Shown here: piece after piece, positions 44,582 through 55,685 of the stretch
Layout of the letters: the number at the start of each line of letters is the position of its first letter
Position numbering within the stretch: the first letter of the stretch is position 1
Origin: Xanthomonas sp. F10
GTDB taxonomy: Bacteria; Pseudomonadota; Gammaproteobacteria; Xanthomonadales; Xanthomonadaceae
Direction: 5' to 3'
Assembly (NCBI RefSeq): GCF_014206815.1
Contig: NZ_JACHNP010000002.1
Coordinates: 124,001-188,000, forward strand
Length of the DNA stretch: 64,000 bases
Notes under the pieces: generated by a model
The model's input: the letters and a program-made list of their open reading frames with translations, nothing else
What the model was told of the DNA's origin: nothing
Database searches by the model: none
Program-made: the position numbers and the translations under genes

Positions 44582-44591
44582 GAGCCGGGAT

Positions 44592-44626
44592 TGGGGAGTG
44601 GGGATTGGGGATTGGGGATTGGAGAG
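44592..44626. repeat. GGGATT array between convergent genes
   Basis: Four GGGATTGGGG-type units directly after the oxidoreductase stop codon; here no complementary C-rich array is seen on the other side. The remaining ~160 bp to the convergent SDR gene shows nothing else. Confidence 0.75.
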
Positions 44627-44791
44627 CGTGCGCGAGTTCGCAGCATTGCGTGTGCGATAGCGACAGCCGGCCATGGGGCGATCGTCTGCAGCGCGGCGTC
44701 GTCGCCAGGCCACATCAGCACCGCATCGCGTGCAGCCCACGCTCGCCGTAGCGCGCTCGCGTGCATTGGCCGCGGCCGTACGCGCGACCCG

Positions 44792-45553
44792 CTAGGCGCC
44801 CAGCGACTGTCCGCCGTCCACCGCCAGCACCTGGCCGGTGATCCAGCGCGCCTGCGGCGAGGCCAGGAACAGCGCCGCGTTGGCGACGTCGTCGAGCGCG
44901 CCGAAGGCACCGAACGGAATGCTGGCGCGGATGTGCCGGTACAGCTCGGGCTGCTGCTGACGGCGCTGCTCCCACAGGCCACCGGGGAACTCGATGGAAC
45001 CGGGCGCGATCGCGTTGACCCGGATCCGTTCGCGCGCCAGCTGCGTCGCCAGCGTGGTCGTGTAGTAGTTCAGCGCCGCCTTCGCCGCCGAATACGCCGG
45101 CACGCGTGGCGTTGGCCGCAGGCCGTTGATCGAGCTGATGTTGAGGATGCAGCCGCGGCCGCTGGCGCGCAGCCGTGGCAGCGCCGCGCGGTTGCAGCGC
45201 ACCGCGGCCATCAGGTCGATGTCGAAGCCGGCCTGCCAACTGGCATCGTCGTCGCCATGGCCGTAGCCGGAGGCGTTGTTGATCATCACGTCGATGCCAC
45301 CCAGCGCATCTGCGGCCTGCGCCACCCAGCCCTCGATCTGTGCGGCGTCGGCCAGGTCGCAGCACTGCGAGGCGACCAGGTGGCCATGGTGCTGCAAGTG
45401 CGCGGCGGCATCGGCCAGCGGCGCGGGACTGCGCGCGCAGATCGCCACGGCGGCGCCGTGGCGGGCGAAGGCGTCGGCGATGGCAAGGCCGATGCCACGG
45501 CTGGCGCCGGCGACGAGGACGCGGTACCCCGCGAAGGCGGACGGATCGTTCAT
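44792..45553 (-). CDS. Short-chain dehydrogenase/reductase
   Basis: A 253-residue classical SDR. VLVAGASRGIGLAIA contains the TGxxxGIG-type loop; NNAS(G) stands for the usual NNAG; catalytic Ser is in NISSINGL, and Tyr/Lys in YSAAKAAL. The C-terminal ITGQVLAVDGGQSL is typical. The ATG at 45553 is taken because similarity starts at YRVLVAGAS; the frame is open further but upstream is the opposing promoter region. Its substrate is unknown. Confidence 0.87.
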   Translation of the reverse strand: MNDPSAFAGYRVLVAGASRGIGLAIADAFARHGAAVAICARSPAPLADAAAHLQHHGHLVASQCCDLADAAQIEGWVAQAADALGGIDVMINNASGYGHGDDDASWQAGFDIDLMAAVRCNRAALPRLRASGRGCILNISSINGLRPTPRVPAYSAAKAALNYYTTTLATQLARERIRVNAIAPGSIEFPGGLWEQRRQQQPELYRHIRASIPFGAFGALDDVANAALFLASPQARWITGQVLAVDGGQSLGA

Positions 45554-45720
45554 CGGTGGCTCCTGCATGGCGGTGGGGCGTGCGCCGATTATCCGCGCAT
45601 TCCACAGCGCGCGGCCGCTTCTGGCACCATGACGGCCCGTGGCACGCGCCGCCTGCCGGTGCGCCCGCCGCGCCGCCGCGCTGCGCTGGCCGCCGCATTC
45701 CCTTTCCAGGATTTCCCGCA

Positions 45721-46044
45721 GTGAAGAAGACCTACCGGCTCCGCATCGAAGGCAAGCATCCCGACCGCCTGCTCGACGCCGCCAAGCACGACATCCGCAA
45801 GTACATCCGCCGCGAGCGCCGCAAGACCCTGCCGGCCGGTGCCGACTACTGGGATTTCGACACGTTGTTCGGCACCGAGGAAGCCACTGCCGCGGTGCTG
45901 CCGCCGGCCGAGCTGTTGCGCGCGGTCGACGCGCTGGTCGCCGCCGGCGGCGAACAGTTCTACGTGGAAATCCGCAGCCGGGCATGCACGCGGCCGCCGC
46001 GGGCCAAGGGTGGCCAGGACGAGCGCGATCCGTTCGAGGACTGA
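45721..46044 (+). CDS. DUF6172-family protein
   Basis: A 107-residue protein starting with GTG (VKKTYRLRIEGKHPDRLLDAAKHDIRKYIRRERRK). The conserved block KYIRRERRKTLPAGADYWDFDTLFG and EQFYVEIRSRA are the family hallmarks of DUF6172; function unknown. The basic first half suggests nucleic-acid or ribosome contact, which is only inference. It converges with the DEAD-box helicase gene across a 400-bp spacer. Confidence 0.78.
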   Translation: MKKTYRLRIEGKHPDRLLDAAKHDIRKYIRRERRKTLPAGADYWDFDTLFGTEEATAAVLPPAELLRAVDALVAAGGEQFYVEIRSRACTRPPRAKGGQDERDPFED

Positions 46045-46450
46045 GCCCGATCCGGCACGCCTGCCGCGTCGGCGCCGTGCCGCGGCGCGCGGTCCCATCG
46101 CCCATCGCCTCTGTGGCATTGCCGCAGCCCGCGTCGCGCGGCTGGGGATGCAAGGGCGGCTCCAACAACGACGGAACGTATGCGTGGGAGCGACTTCCAC
46201 GCGGCGGAGCGTTCCCGGTCGCTCCCGTGGCGGCGGAAGCCGCTCCTACGGCGCAACCTGGATTCGGCTTGCGTGGAGCGAACGCAGGTGATGTGAGGTG
46301 TCCTCGAGACGCCTCTTGCCGGAAACGGTCGCGTTCGCGCGACGGCGCAAGGCGTCTGGATGTGTCTGGCCGGAAACGTCTCTCGGCGCAGCACGGGTTG
46401 GCATGGCGACGGATGCGCGCTGATGCGCGGCAAGGCCGACGCGGTGCCGT
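46045..46450. other. ~400-bp spacer between convergent genes, one degenerate REP-like unit
   Basis: A decayed inverted copy of the REP-like unit lies around 46216-46250 (GCGGAAGCCGCTCCTAC). Two GGCCGGAAAC/GCCGGAAACG blocks occur about 55 bp apart (near 46318 and 46369). No gene or terminator is obvious. Confidence 0.5.
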
Positions 46451-47737
46451 TCAGCCGGCTGCCGGTGGCTCGCCGCTCTGCGCACGTGCCGCGCGCAGCC
46501 GGTCCTTCTTGCTCGGCCGCTTGCCCTTGATGCCGCCGGTGGAGGCTGCGGCCTCCGCGACCTGTGCGGTCGCCGGGGGCGGTGCCGGCGTCGGCTCGAA
46601 ACCGGGGATGCGTTCGCGCGGCACGCGCACGCCCTGGCGTTTTTCGATCAGGCGCAGATGCGCCGCGCTGGCCGCATCGACGAAGCTCAGCGCCTGACCC
46701 TCGGCGCCGGCGCGCGCGCTGCGGCCGATGCGATGGGTGTAGTCCGCAGTGGAACGCGGCAGGTCGTAGTTCACCACCACCGGCAGCGCGGCGATGTCGA
46801 TGCCGCGCGCGGCCAGGTCGGTGGTCACCAGCACCCGTAGCTGCTGCTGGCGGAACGCGTCCAGGGTGCGCTGGCGCCGGCCCTGGGCCAGTTCGCCATG
46901 CAGCGGTTGCGCAACGATGCCGGCCTTGCTCAGGGCGGTGGCGACCTGTTCGGCGCTGCGCCGGCTGGCCACGAACACCAACGCACGCGGCCAGGCTTCG
47001 TGTTCCAGCAGATGCTGCAGCAGGCCCAGGCGCCGCGCGCTGTCGACCTCGATCGCGCGCTGGCGCAGCGTCGCCGGAATCGGTGCGGCGTCGGCGGCGT
47101 CGCCGATCCGCCGCGGCGCGCGCAGCAGGCGCGTGGCCAGCGCCGCGATCGGCGCCGGCACCGTGGCCGAGAACAGCAGGGTCTGCCGCGTCGGCGGCAG
47201 CAGGCGCAGCAGCCGCTCCAGTTCGGCGCCGAACCCCAGGTCGAGCAGACGGTCGGCCTCGTCCAGCACCAGGTGCGCCACCGCGTCCAATTGCAGGGCG
47301 CGCTGCTCCAGCAGATCCAGCAGGCGCCCGGGCGTGGCCACCACCACGTCGGCGCCGCCGCGCAGCGCCAGCATCTGCGGATTGATCGAGACCCCGCCGA
47401 CCGCCACCACCACCCGCGGTCGCCGCGGCAGTTCCAGGCCCAGCGCGACGAAGGTGTCGGCGACCTGCACCGCCAGTTCGCGGGTCGGCACCAGCACCAG
47501 CACGCGGGTGGAGCGCGCCGGCCTGGCCGCCTGCGCGCAGGCCTGCAGCAACGGCAAGGCGAACGCCGCGGTCTTGCCGGAACCGGTCTGCGCCATGGCC
47601 AGCAGGTCGTGGCCGGCGACGATCAGCGGCACCGCCTGCTGCTGGATCGACGTGGGCGTCTGCCAGCCGGCGCGCGCAAGCGCGGCGGCGAAGGCGGGAT
47701 ACAGCGCGGACGACAGACCGAGGGAAGCGAACGACAT
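46451..47737 (-). CDS. rhlE: DEAD-box RNA helicase, RhlE-like
   Basis: A 428-residue helicase. Motifs in order: F..LGLS Q-motif region with TPTSIQQQAVP, AQTGSGKT (I), PTRELA (Ia), TPGRLLD (Ib), DEAD (II), SAT (III), then the C-terminal domain with RGIDIAALPVVVNYDLP (V) and HRIGRSARAG (VI). A short basic tail (KGKRPSKKDRLRAARA) could bind RNA. It remodels structured RNA or ribosomal precursors. The family subgroup is chosen from length and the FASLGL start. Confidence 0.9.
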   Translation of the reverse strand: MSFASLGLSSALYPAFAAALARAGWQTPTSIQQQAVPLIVAGHDLLAMAQTGSGKTAAFALPLLQACAQAARPARSTRVLVLVPTRELAVQVADTFVALGLELPRRPRVVVAVGGVSINPQMLALRGGADVVVATPGRLLDLLEQRALQLDAVAHLVLDEADRLLDLGFGAELERLLRLLPPTRQTLLFSATVPAPIAALATRLLRAPRRIGDAADAAPIPATLRQRAIEVDSARRLGLLQHLLEHEAWPRALVFVASRRSAEQVATALSKAGIVAQPLHGELAQGRRQRTLDAFRQQQLRVLVTTDLAARGIDIAALPVVVNYDLPRSTADYTHRIGRSARAGAEGQALSFVDAASAAHLRLIEKRQGVRVPRERIPGFEPTPAPPPATAQVAEAAASTGGIKGKRPSKKDRLRAARAQSGEPPAAG

Positions 47738-47820
47738 CGGGGAGACGGGCAGCGGCAGGCCATGCGGGTCACGGCGGGCGTGCAGTATCGCCGACCGTGC
47801 ACGGACGGGTGAAGGCGCGC

Positions 47821-49797
47821 TCAGTGCGGCAGATCGTGCGCCCGTTCAGCGGCCCGCGCCGCCGCGCGCGCATAGCGCCGCTTCGCCAGCCAGCCGTCGC
47901 CCTGCAGGGTCTGCCGCAGCGCCAGGTTGTCGGCATCGTCCGGCGCCAGCCGGCAGGCCGCCTCGCACCAGCGCACCGCACGGTCGAAGTCCTGCCAGGT
48001 GGGATTGGAGGTCGTGCCATGGAAGTAGCCGAGGCCGCGCATGGCCTCCGCCCAGCCGGCGTGCGCGAACCGGGTGAGCACGCCCAGGATGCGCTCGATC
48101 CGCGCCGGGTCGTCGTCGTGGTGGGCGAGGAAGTGGCGCAGGCCGTGCACACAGGCATTGGCGCGGCGGATCGCGCGTTCGGACAGCGTCGGCATCGCCG
48201 CGGTGGCTTCCAGGCAGGCGATCTCGCAGTCGTTGGACAGGCGCACCAGTTCGTCCGGTGCCAGCCCGGCGATACCGCCCTGTTCGATGCCGCGGTCGTA
48301 CACCAGGCTGAGGTTGTACGCGGCCCGCGGAAAGCCGTGTTCGGCCGCGCGCCGGTACCAGTGGATCGCCAGCGCCGGGTCGTAGCTGTCCTCATCCTCG
48401 AAGTAGCGATAGCCCAGGGCGAACTGCATTTCCGGATAGCCGAGTTCGGCGCCGCAGTTGGCCATGTGTTGCAGTGGACCGTGCTGCACCTGCTCGTCGA
48501 AGGCGTAGTAGACGTCGTTGAACGGGCACACCTCTTCCGGCGCGGGCAACGGTGCGAGGGTGGCGGCGTGCCGGTACCACGCCTCGGCGATGGCCGGATC
48601 GCGCTGCACGCCTCCCCAGCCGGTATCGCACAGCAAGCCGTAGAGCACGGCCGCATGCGCGCTCTGCGTGCAGCTGCGCGCGGCCAGGGCGCCCAGCCAG
48701 TCGGCCTGCAGGTGTCCGCCATGCACCGCAGCATGCAACGCCCGCAGCAGTTGGTGATCGTCCAGGCGCAACGGCGCCGGCAACGCGGCGACGGCCGACA
48801 GGTGGGGAACGGCCTGGTCAGGCTGCTCGGCGAAGCTGTACAGCTCCGCCAACTGCAGATGCAGCTGCGCACGGTCGCCATCGTCGTGCGTACGCTGCAA
48901 CATGGCATGCCCGTGGTGCAGCGCCTGCGCGATCGCCTCGGCGTCGTCGGTGTCGATGCTGTCCACGTCGATCGCATCGAGCCAGGCGACCAGGCGCAGA
49001 CGCTGGCGTTCGCCAGGGTCGAGGCGGGCGGCCAGCGGCCCTTCGGCCAGCGCGAGGATCTCTTCGCGGCTGCCGCCCCAGCGTGGAGTGTGCAGCGTGG
49101 CGTAGGACAGCAAGGCTGCGAGTCCATGGCCGCTGTGGCGCAGCGTCAGCGACAGCCAGAACCACGCCGGCGGCACGGGATCATCGGGGACCGGCCTTCC
49201 GTCCGGCGCGCGCAGTTGCGCGGGCAGTACCGCGGGCAGGCCGAGGGACGCGAGGTCCCGCGCGTCCGCCGCATCGAGCGTGTCGTTGTCGCTGGGATGC
49301 ACGCCGTCGCATCGCCAGTGCGTCAGCCAGTCCGGTTCGCCGAAGACCTGCACGCTGCGGGTGAGCAGCGTGCCGAGGATCCACGGCAGCGGAGACCGCG
49401 CCATCAACTGCAGCGCGTCTGCAAACAAGTGCCATTGCGCGTGGCGCACCGCCCGCCACTGCGCCGCGCCGACGCCTTCCGCCCAGCCCGTGCCACGCGC
49501 CTGCAGCGCGCGTCGCTCCCAACAGGCGCAGCGCAGGAGCCGCGGTGCCGGACTGTCCGGAGACTGTTGTTGCCATGCGTCCAGCACGGCTGGCAGCGCA
49601 CCGGGGCGGGCCGCCGCGAGTGCACCGGTCTCTTCTACGATCCGCGCGTACAAGCTCGCCTCGCCGGCTGCGTCGGTCGCGGCGAGCAGCGTCCGCAACT
49701 GCGCGTCCACCGCGTCGAAGCGTCGGGCGAGCAGGTCATGTTGGAAGGGGGTCAGATCGGCGCGCACGGCTTGCGCGACGGACGTGGCGGGATGCAT
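47821..49797 (-). CDS. DUF4034/Sel1-repeat-like protein
   Basis: A 658-residue, largely helical protein. The N-terminal half (LTPFQHDLLARRFDAVDAQLRTLLAA, WAEGVGAAQWRAVRHAQWHLFADALQLM, PLPWILGTLL) resembles DUF4034; the C-terminal half has Sel1/TPR-like repeats such as YPEMQFALGYRYFEDEDSYDPALAIHWYRRAAEHGFPRAAYNLSLVYDRG. Such repeats bind other proteins. The Met at 49797 is used because residues before it in the open frame are Arg/Pro-rich and unlike the family. No signal peptide is seen. It stands alone upstream of the helicase. Confidence 0.75.
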   Translation of the reverse strand: MHPATSVAQAVRADLTPFQHDLLARRFDAVDAQLRTLLAATDAAGEASLYARIVEETGALAAARPGALPAVLDAWQQQSPDSPAPRLLRCACWERRALQARGTGWAEGVGAAQWRAVRHAQWHLFADALQLMARSPLPWILGTLLTRSVQVFGEPDWLTHWRCDGVHPSDNDTLDAADARDLASLGLPAVLPAQLRAPDGRPVPDDPVPPAWFWLSLTLRHSGHGLAALLSYATLHTPRWGGSREEILALAEGPLAARLDPGERQRLRLVAWLDAIDVDSIDTDDAEAIAQALHHGHAMLQRTHDDGDRAQLHLQLAELYSFAEQPDQAVPHLSAVAALPAPLRLDDHQLLRALHAAVHGGHLQADWLGALAARSCTQSAHAAVLYGLLCDTGWGGVQRDPAIAEAWYRHAATLAPLPAPEEVCPFNDVYYAFDEQVQHGPLQHMANCGAELGYPEMQFALGYRYFEDEDSYDPALAIHWYRRAAEHGFPRAAYNLSLVYDRGIEQGGIAGLAPDELVRLSNDCEIACLEATAAMPTLSERAIRRANACVHGLRHFLAHHDDDPARIERILGVLTRFAHAGWAEAMRGLGYFHGTTSNPTWQDFDRAVRWCEAACRLAPDDADNLALRQTLQGDGWLAKRRYARAAARAAERAHDLPH

Positions 49798-50481
49798 GGG
49801 ACGTCTCGGATCGGAAGGGAAGTGATGAGGGGAGCCGGTGCCGTTGCGCGCAGGCGGTCGGCCCACGCGGGTGACGCAGGCATGCCGTCTCGCCACGGCG
49901 GATCGCGACGGCACCGCGTGCCGATGGCAAGGTCCCGTTCGGTTCCCGCGCGGCGTGGCGGCGCAGGTGCGGCGCGCCATGCGCTCGCAGACGGCGCCGT
50001 CGTTGGGCGCGGAGAACCCGCTTGCGTGCAGGCGCCGCGCCGTCCGCGGTGGCGGCTGGCGGTGAAGGCGGCATTGGACGCAGGGAAGAGAAGACGAAAT
50101 GGGCACAGAACAGGGGCGCCGTCTGCCGTCGTGGATCGCACGCGCGGCATCACGATGCAGACGACCGGCATGTCGACATGGGGCGTCGAGTGGGGGCGCG
50201 CAGTATAGGGCAGCGCCGTTAGCGCACCGTCGTCGCCATGGCGTCATCGCCGTGGCCATGCGGGTGCCGCGCGGATGCCGATCGCTGCGCCTCCGCGGGT
50301 GTGTTCCGGTTCATGTGCACACCACGCACGTGCATGGCTCGGCCACGCGGCGCTTGCGTGACGATCGCCGTGCTCTCGGCAGCGCTGGGTCAGCGTGGGT
50401 CGGCGCAATGCATGCCCTTGCCGATCTGTATCGTCACACGCCCGGCCACCGCGATCGATGGTCGGGCGTGCGGTGCGGGCG
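49798..50481. other. ~680-bp intergenic region
   Basis: Between two genes on the minus strand. Several open frames exist but with random Arg-rich composition. Nothing recognisable beyond the probable promoter of the Sel1-like gene and the 3' end of the protease gene. Confidence 0.4.
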
Positions 50482-52825
<2,344 letters not shown>

Positions 52826-54265
52826 TCAGGCCGGCAGCGCCAGGTCGTCGATCATCGCGCGCAGGAACCGCGCCGCTTCGCCGCCGGTGCAGGCGCGGTG
52901 GTCGAAGCTCAGCGACAGCGGCAGGATCTTGTGCGTTTCCACGCCGCCCATCACCGGCACCAGTTGGTGGCGGGCGCGGCCGGCGGCGACGATGGCCACG
53001 CACGGCGGCACCACGATCGGCGTGGCGTAGCGGCCGGCGAACATGCCGAAGTTGGACAGCGAGATGGTGTAGCCGCTCAGTTCCGACGCCGGGATGCTGC
53101 GCGCCTCCACCTGCTGGCGCAGGCGGTTGATGCCTTCGCGCACGCCACGTGCATCGAGCATGTCGGCGTTGCGCAGGGCCGGCACGAACAGGCCGTCGTC
53201 GGTGTCCACGGCGATGCCGATGTCCACGTGCGCGTGCAGGGTACGGGTCAGCGCCTCGCCGTCGAACCAGGCGTTGAGCGCCGGCACCGCCTGGCAGGCG
53301 GCGACGATCGCGCGCACCAGGCGCCCGGTGGTGTCGTTGCCCGGCGTCCACGCGTGCAGGTCGGCGTCGTCGTTGAGCGTGGTCAGCACCACCTGGCGCT
53401 GCGCCTCGGCCATCACCCGTGCCATGTTGCGGCGCACGCCCTTCAGCGGTTCGGGCTGGCCCTGCACGGCCACGCCCGGCGGCTGCGTGCGCATCGGCTT
53501 GCCGGCGGCGGAGAGCGGGGTGCGCGCGGGCGCTGCGGCTGACGGGGGGGCGTTCGTAGGAGCGGCTTCAGCCGCGACAGCAGGACGCCTTGCGGTCGCG
53601 GCTGAAGCCGCTCCCGCAGTCGCACCTGCCTTCGCCGAGCCATCCGCCGCGGCCTGCTTGACGTCGGCCAGGGTGACCGCGCCGTCGGCGCCGCTGGCGC
53701 GCACGCGGCCCAGGTCCACGCCCAGCTTCTTGGCCAGGGCGCGTACCGCCGGCATCGCGCGCACGCCGCCGACCGACACGGCTTGCTCGCTGTGCACGGT
53801 GTTGGAGCTCTGCATCGCACCGACCACGGTGCCGGCATCGTCACGCTCGCCGGCCGCCTGCGCGTTGTCGGCGTCGTGCAGCTCGCCGCCGTCGTCGGAG
53901 GCCACCACGCGGTCGTCGGCCGCGGCGGTGTCCGCGCCGGCGCCCTTGCCGGAAGCGGCCGGCGCCGCGCCGCCGTGGTGATGGCCGGTATCCTGGCCTT
54001 CGGCGCGCTGCGGCAGGTTCGGGTCGGGCGCGAACTGCGCCAGCATGCTGCCGGTGACGACGATGTCGCCCGGCGCGCCGGCCAGCTTCAGCACTTTGCC
54101 GGAGACCGGCGAGGGCACTTCGACCACCGCCTTGGCGGTTTCCATCGACACAAGCGGCTCGTCCAGCCGGATGGTGTCGCCTTCCTTGACGAACCACTCG
54201 ACGATGGTGGCGTCGGGCAGGCCTTCGCCCAGGTCGGGCAGATTGAAGTTCTTGGTTTGGCTCAT
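52826..54265 (-). CDS. 2-oxoacid dehydrogenase E2 (dihydrolipoamide acyltransferase)
   Basis: A 479-residue E2. One lipoyl domain (1-80, Lys45 in METAKAVVEV), a long linker (80-165) rich in Ala/Asp/His, a peripheral-subunit-binding domain (about 172-210, AMPAVRALAKKLGVDLGRVRASGADGAVTLADV), a second linker and the catalytic domain (255-479). The catalytic His456 is in SFDHRACTGG; the aspartate of the standard HRxxDG is Thr. The second linker contains a REP-like pair in frame (GAASAAT...VAAEAAPT). Branched-chain or pyruvate complexes are both possible; the E1alpha/E1beta split genes favour the branched-chain type. It overlaps the SH3 gene by 4 bp. Confidence 0.88.
   Translation of the reverse strand: MSQTKNFNLPDLGEGLPDATIVEWFVKEGDTIRLDEPLVSMETAKAVVEVPSPVSGKVLKLAGAPGDIVVTGSMLAQFAPDPNLPQRAEGQDTGHHHGGAAPAASGKGAGADTAAADDRVVASDDGGELHDADNAQAAGERDDAGTVVGAMQSSNTVHSEQAVSVGGVRAMPAVRALAKKLGVDLGRVRASGADGAVTLADVKQAAADGSAKAGATAGAASAATARRPAVAAEAAPTNAPPSAAAPARTPLSAAGKPMRTQPPGVAVQGQPEPLKGVRRNMARVMAEAQRQVVLTTLNDDADLHAWTPGNDTTGRLVRAIVAACQAVPALNAWFDGEALTRTLHAHVDIGIAVDTDDGLFVPALRNADMLDARGVREGINRLRQQVEARSIPASELSGYTISLSNFGMFAGRYATPIVVPPCVAIVAAGRARHQLVPVMGGVETHKILPLSLSFDHRACTGGEAARFLRAMIDDLALPA
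53556..53617. repeat. Inverted REP-like pair inside the E2 linker
   Basis: Units at 53556-53578 and 53595-53617, in opposite orientation, lie wholly within the E2 coding sequence and keep its frame. They encode VAAEAAP- and GAASAAT-type segments in the flexible second linker. Confidence 0.85.
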
Positions 54266-54612
54266 GTGGTCTCTTCCAGCAGTTCCAGGTCGCGTGCCGG
54301 CAGCCAGCCCTGCGTGCCGTCGGCGCGCTCGGCCCACCACCAGTCGCCGTATTCGTGATGCAGGACGACGGTGTCGCCCTGCGCGGCATCGAGTTCGCGC
54401 GCGTCGTAATCGCGCAGCGCCACGGCATGGCCGTCGCCGGTCGGCTGCAGCCAGGCCAGCGGCGCCCAGCCGGCACTGCCGGCGGCGCCGGTGATCCAGA
54501 CGAACGCCGGCCACTCTTCGTCGCGCACGCCCAGCGCGACCCGCTCGCCGGCGGCGATGCGGATCGGATGCGGATAGGCCGCGCGGTAATCGCTGATCAA
54601 ACGTGCCTGCAT
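54262..54612 (-). CDS. Bacterial SH3-domain protein in the 2-oxoacid dehydrogenase operon
   Basis: A 116-residue protein with two SH3-like halves. The second is strikingly eukaryote-like: ALRDYDARELDAAQGD (ALYDY motif), GDWWWAE (the tandem Trp) and GWLPARDLELLEE (the GxxPxxYV end). The first half (RLISDYRAAYPHPIRIAAGERVAL to GWAPLAWLQP) is a more distant copy. It starts one base after the E1beta stop and its stop overlaps the E2 start (ATGA), so it is made in step with the complex and may tether proline-rich linkers. No known dehydrogenase subunit corresponds to it; the function is inference. Confidence 0.8.
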   Translation of the reverse strand: MQARLISDYRAAYPHPIRIAAGERVALGVRDEEWPAFVWITGAAGSAGWAPLAWLQPTGDGHAVALRDYDARELDAAQGDTVVLHHEYGDWWWAERADGTQGWLPARDLELLEETT

Positions 54613-54613
54613 A

Positions 54614-55600
54614 TCAACCCGCGGCCATCGCCCGCTTGGCCGCCGCCACGATCTTGTCGGTGCTCGGCAGGTATTTCATTTCCAGCCGGAACAGCGGGAT
54701 GTGGGTGTCGTAGCCGGTCACGCGCTGCACCGGCGCGACCAGGTCGTACATCGACTGCTCGGCCAGGCGCGCGGCGATCTCGGCGCCGAAGCCGGCGCTG
54801 CGCGGGGCTTCCTGCACGATCACGCAGCGTCCGGTACGCGCCACCGATTCGGCGATGGTGTCGAAATCCAGCGGGCGCAGCGTGGCCACATCGATCACTT
54901 CGGCGCTGATGCCGTCGGCGGCGAGCCGGTCGGCCGCTTCCAGCGCTTCCTTGACCTGCGCGCCCCAGGCGACCAGGGTCACGTCGGTGCCGTCGCGCAG
55001 CACGAAGCACACGTCCAGCGGCAGCGCTTCGCCGTCGTCGGCCACCACTTCCTTGTACTGCCGGTAGATGCGCTTGGGCTCCATGTAAATCACCGGATCC
55101 GGCTCGCGGATCGCCGCCAGCAGCAGGCCGTAGGCGCGCTGCGGCGAAGACGGCAGCACCACGCGCAGGCCCGGCACGTTGGTGAAGATGGCTTCGTTGG
55201 CCTCGCTGTGATGTTCCGGCGCGCGGATGCCGCCGCCCCACGGCACGCGCAGCACCATCGGGCAGTGCAGGCGACCACGGGTGCGGGTGCGCAGGCGCGC
55301 GGCGTGGCAGATCAGGTGATCGACCATCGGGTAGACGAAGCCGTCGAACTGCGCCTCGGCCACCGGCTTCATGCCCTGCGCGGCGAGGCCGACGCTGAGC
55401 CCGGCGATGGTGGTCTCGTCCAGCGGCGTGTCGAGCACGCGCTGCGCGCCGAAGCGCTGCTGCAGGCCGGCGGTGGCGCGGAACACGCCGCCGTTGACGC
55501 CCACGTCCTCGCCCAGCACCAGCACCGACGGGTCGTGCTGCAGTTCCCAGGCCAGCGCCTGGGTCACCGCTTCGATCAAGGTAATGGGCGTGCTGGTCAT
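54614..55600 (-). CDS. 2-oxoacid dehydrogenase E1 beta subunit
   Basis: A 328-residue E1beta. It starts MTSTPITLIEAVTQALAWELQ, the usual beginning, with GGAG eight bases upstream; an in-frame ATG at 55693 overlaps E1alpha and is less likely. Typical segments: GEDVGVNGGVFRATAGLQ, DTPLDETTIAGLSVGLAAQGMKPVAEAQF, RVPWGGGIRAPEHHSE, and the C-terminal transketolase domain with GYDTHIPLF. With E1alpha it forms the thiamine-dependent heterotetramer. The operon lacks E3, which must be encoded elsewhere. Confidence 0.9.
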   Translation of the reverse strand: MTSTPITLIEAVTQALAWELQHDPSVLVLGEDVGVNGGVFRATAGLQQRFGAQRVLDTPLDETTIAGLSVGLAAQGMKPVAEAQFDGFVYPMVDHLICHAARLRTRTRGRLHCPMVLRVPWGGGIRAPEHHSEANEAIFTNVPGLRVVLPSSPQRAYGLLLAAIREPDPVIYMEPKRIYRQYKEVVADDGEALPLDVCFVLRDGTDVTLVAWGAQVKEALEAADRLAADGISAEVIDVATLRPLDFDTIAESVARTGRCVIVQEAPRSAGFGAEIAARLAEQSMYDLVAPVQRVTGYDTHIPLFRLEMKYLPSTDKIVAAAKRAMAAG

Positions 55601-55685
55601 CGGGGTGTCTCCGCGCGACGTCGCCGCGCTGTGGGCGGTGCCGGCCGCAGACGCGGCCGCGTGGTCGGCGAGGCGAGGGCTGAGC

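Noticed and set aside
45554-46168. Upstream extension of the SDR at 44792-45553
   Set aside because: The extra 200 residues are Arg/Cys-rich, cross the divergent DUF6172 gene and have no SDR features.
49798-50259. N-terminal extension of the Sel1/DUF4034-like protein
   Set aside because: Composition changes abruptly to Arg/Pro/His before Met at 49797; no signal peptide or family similarity.
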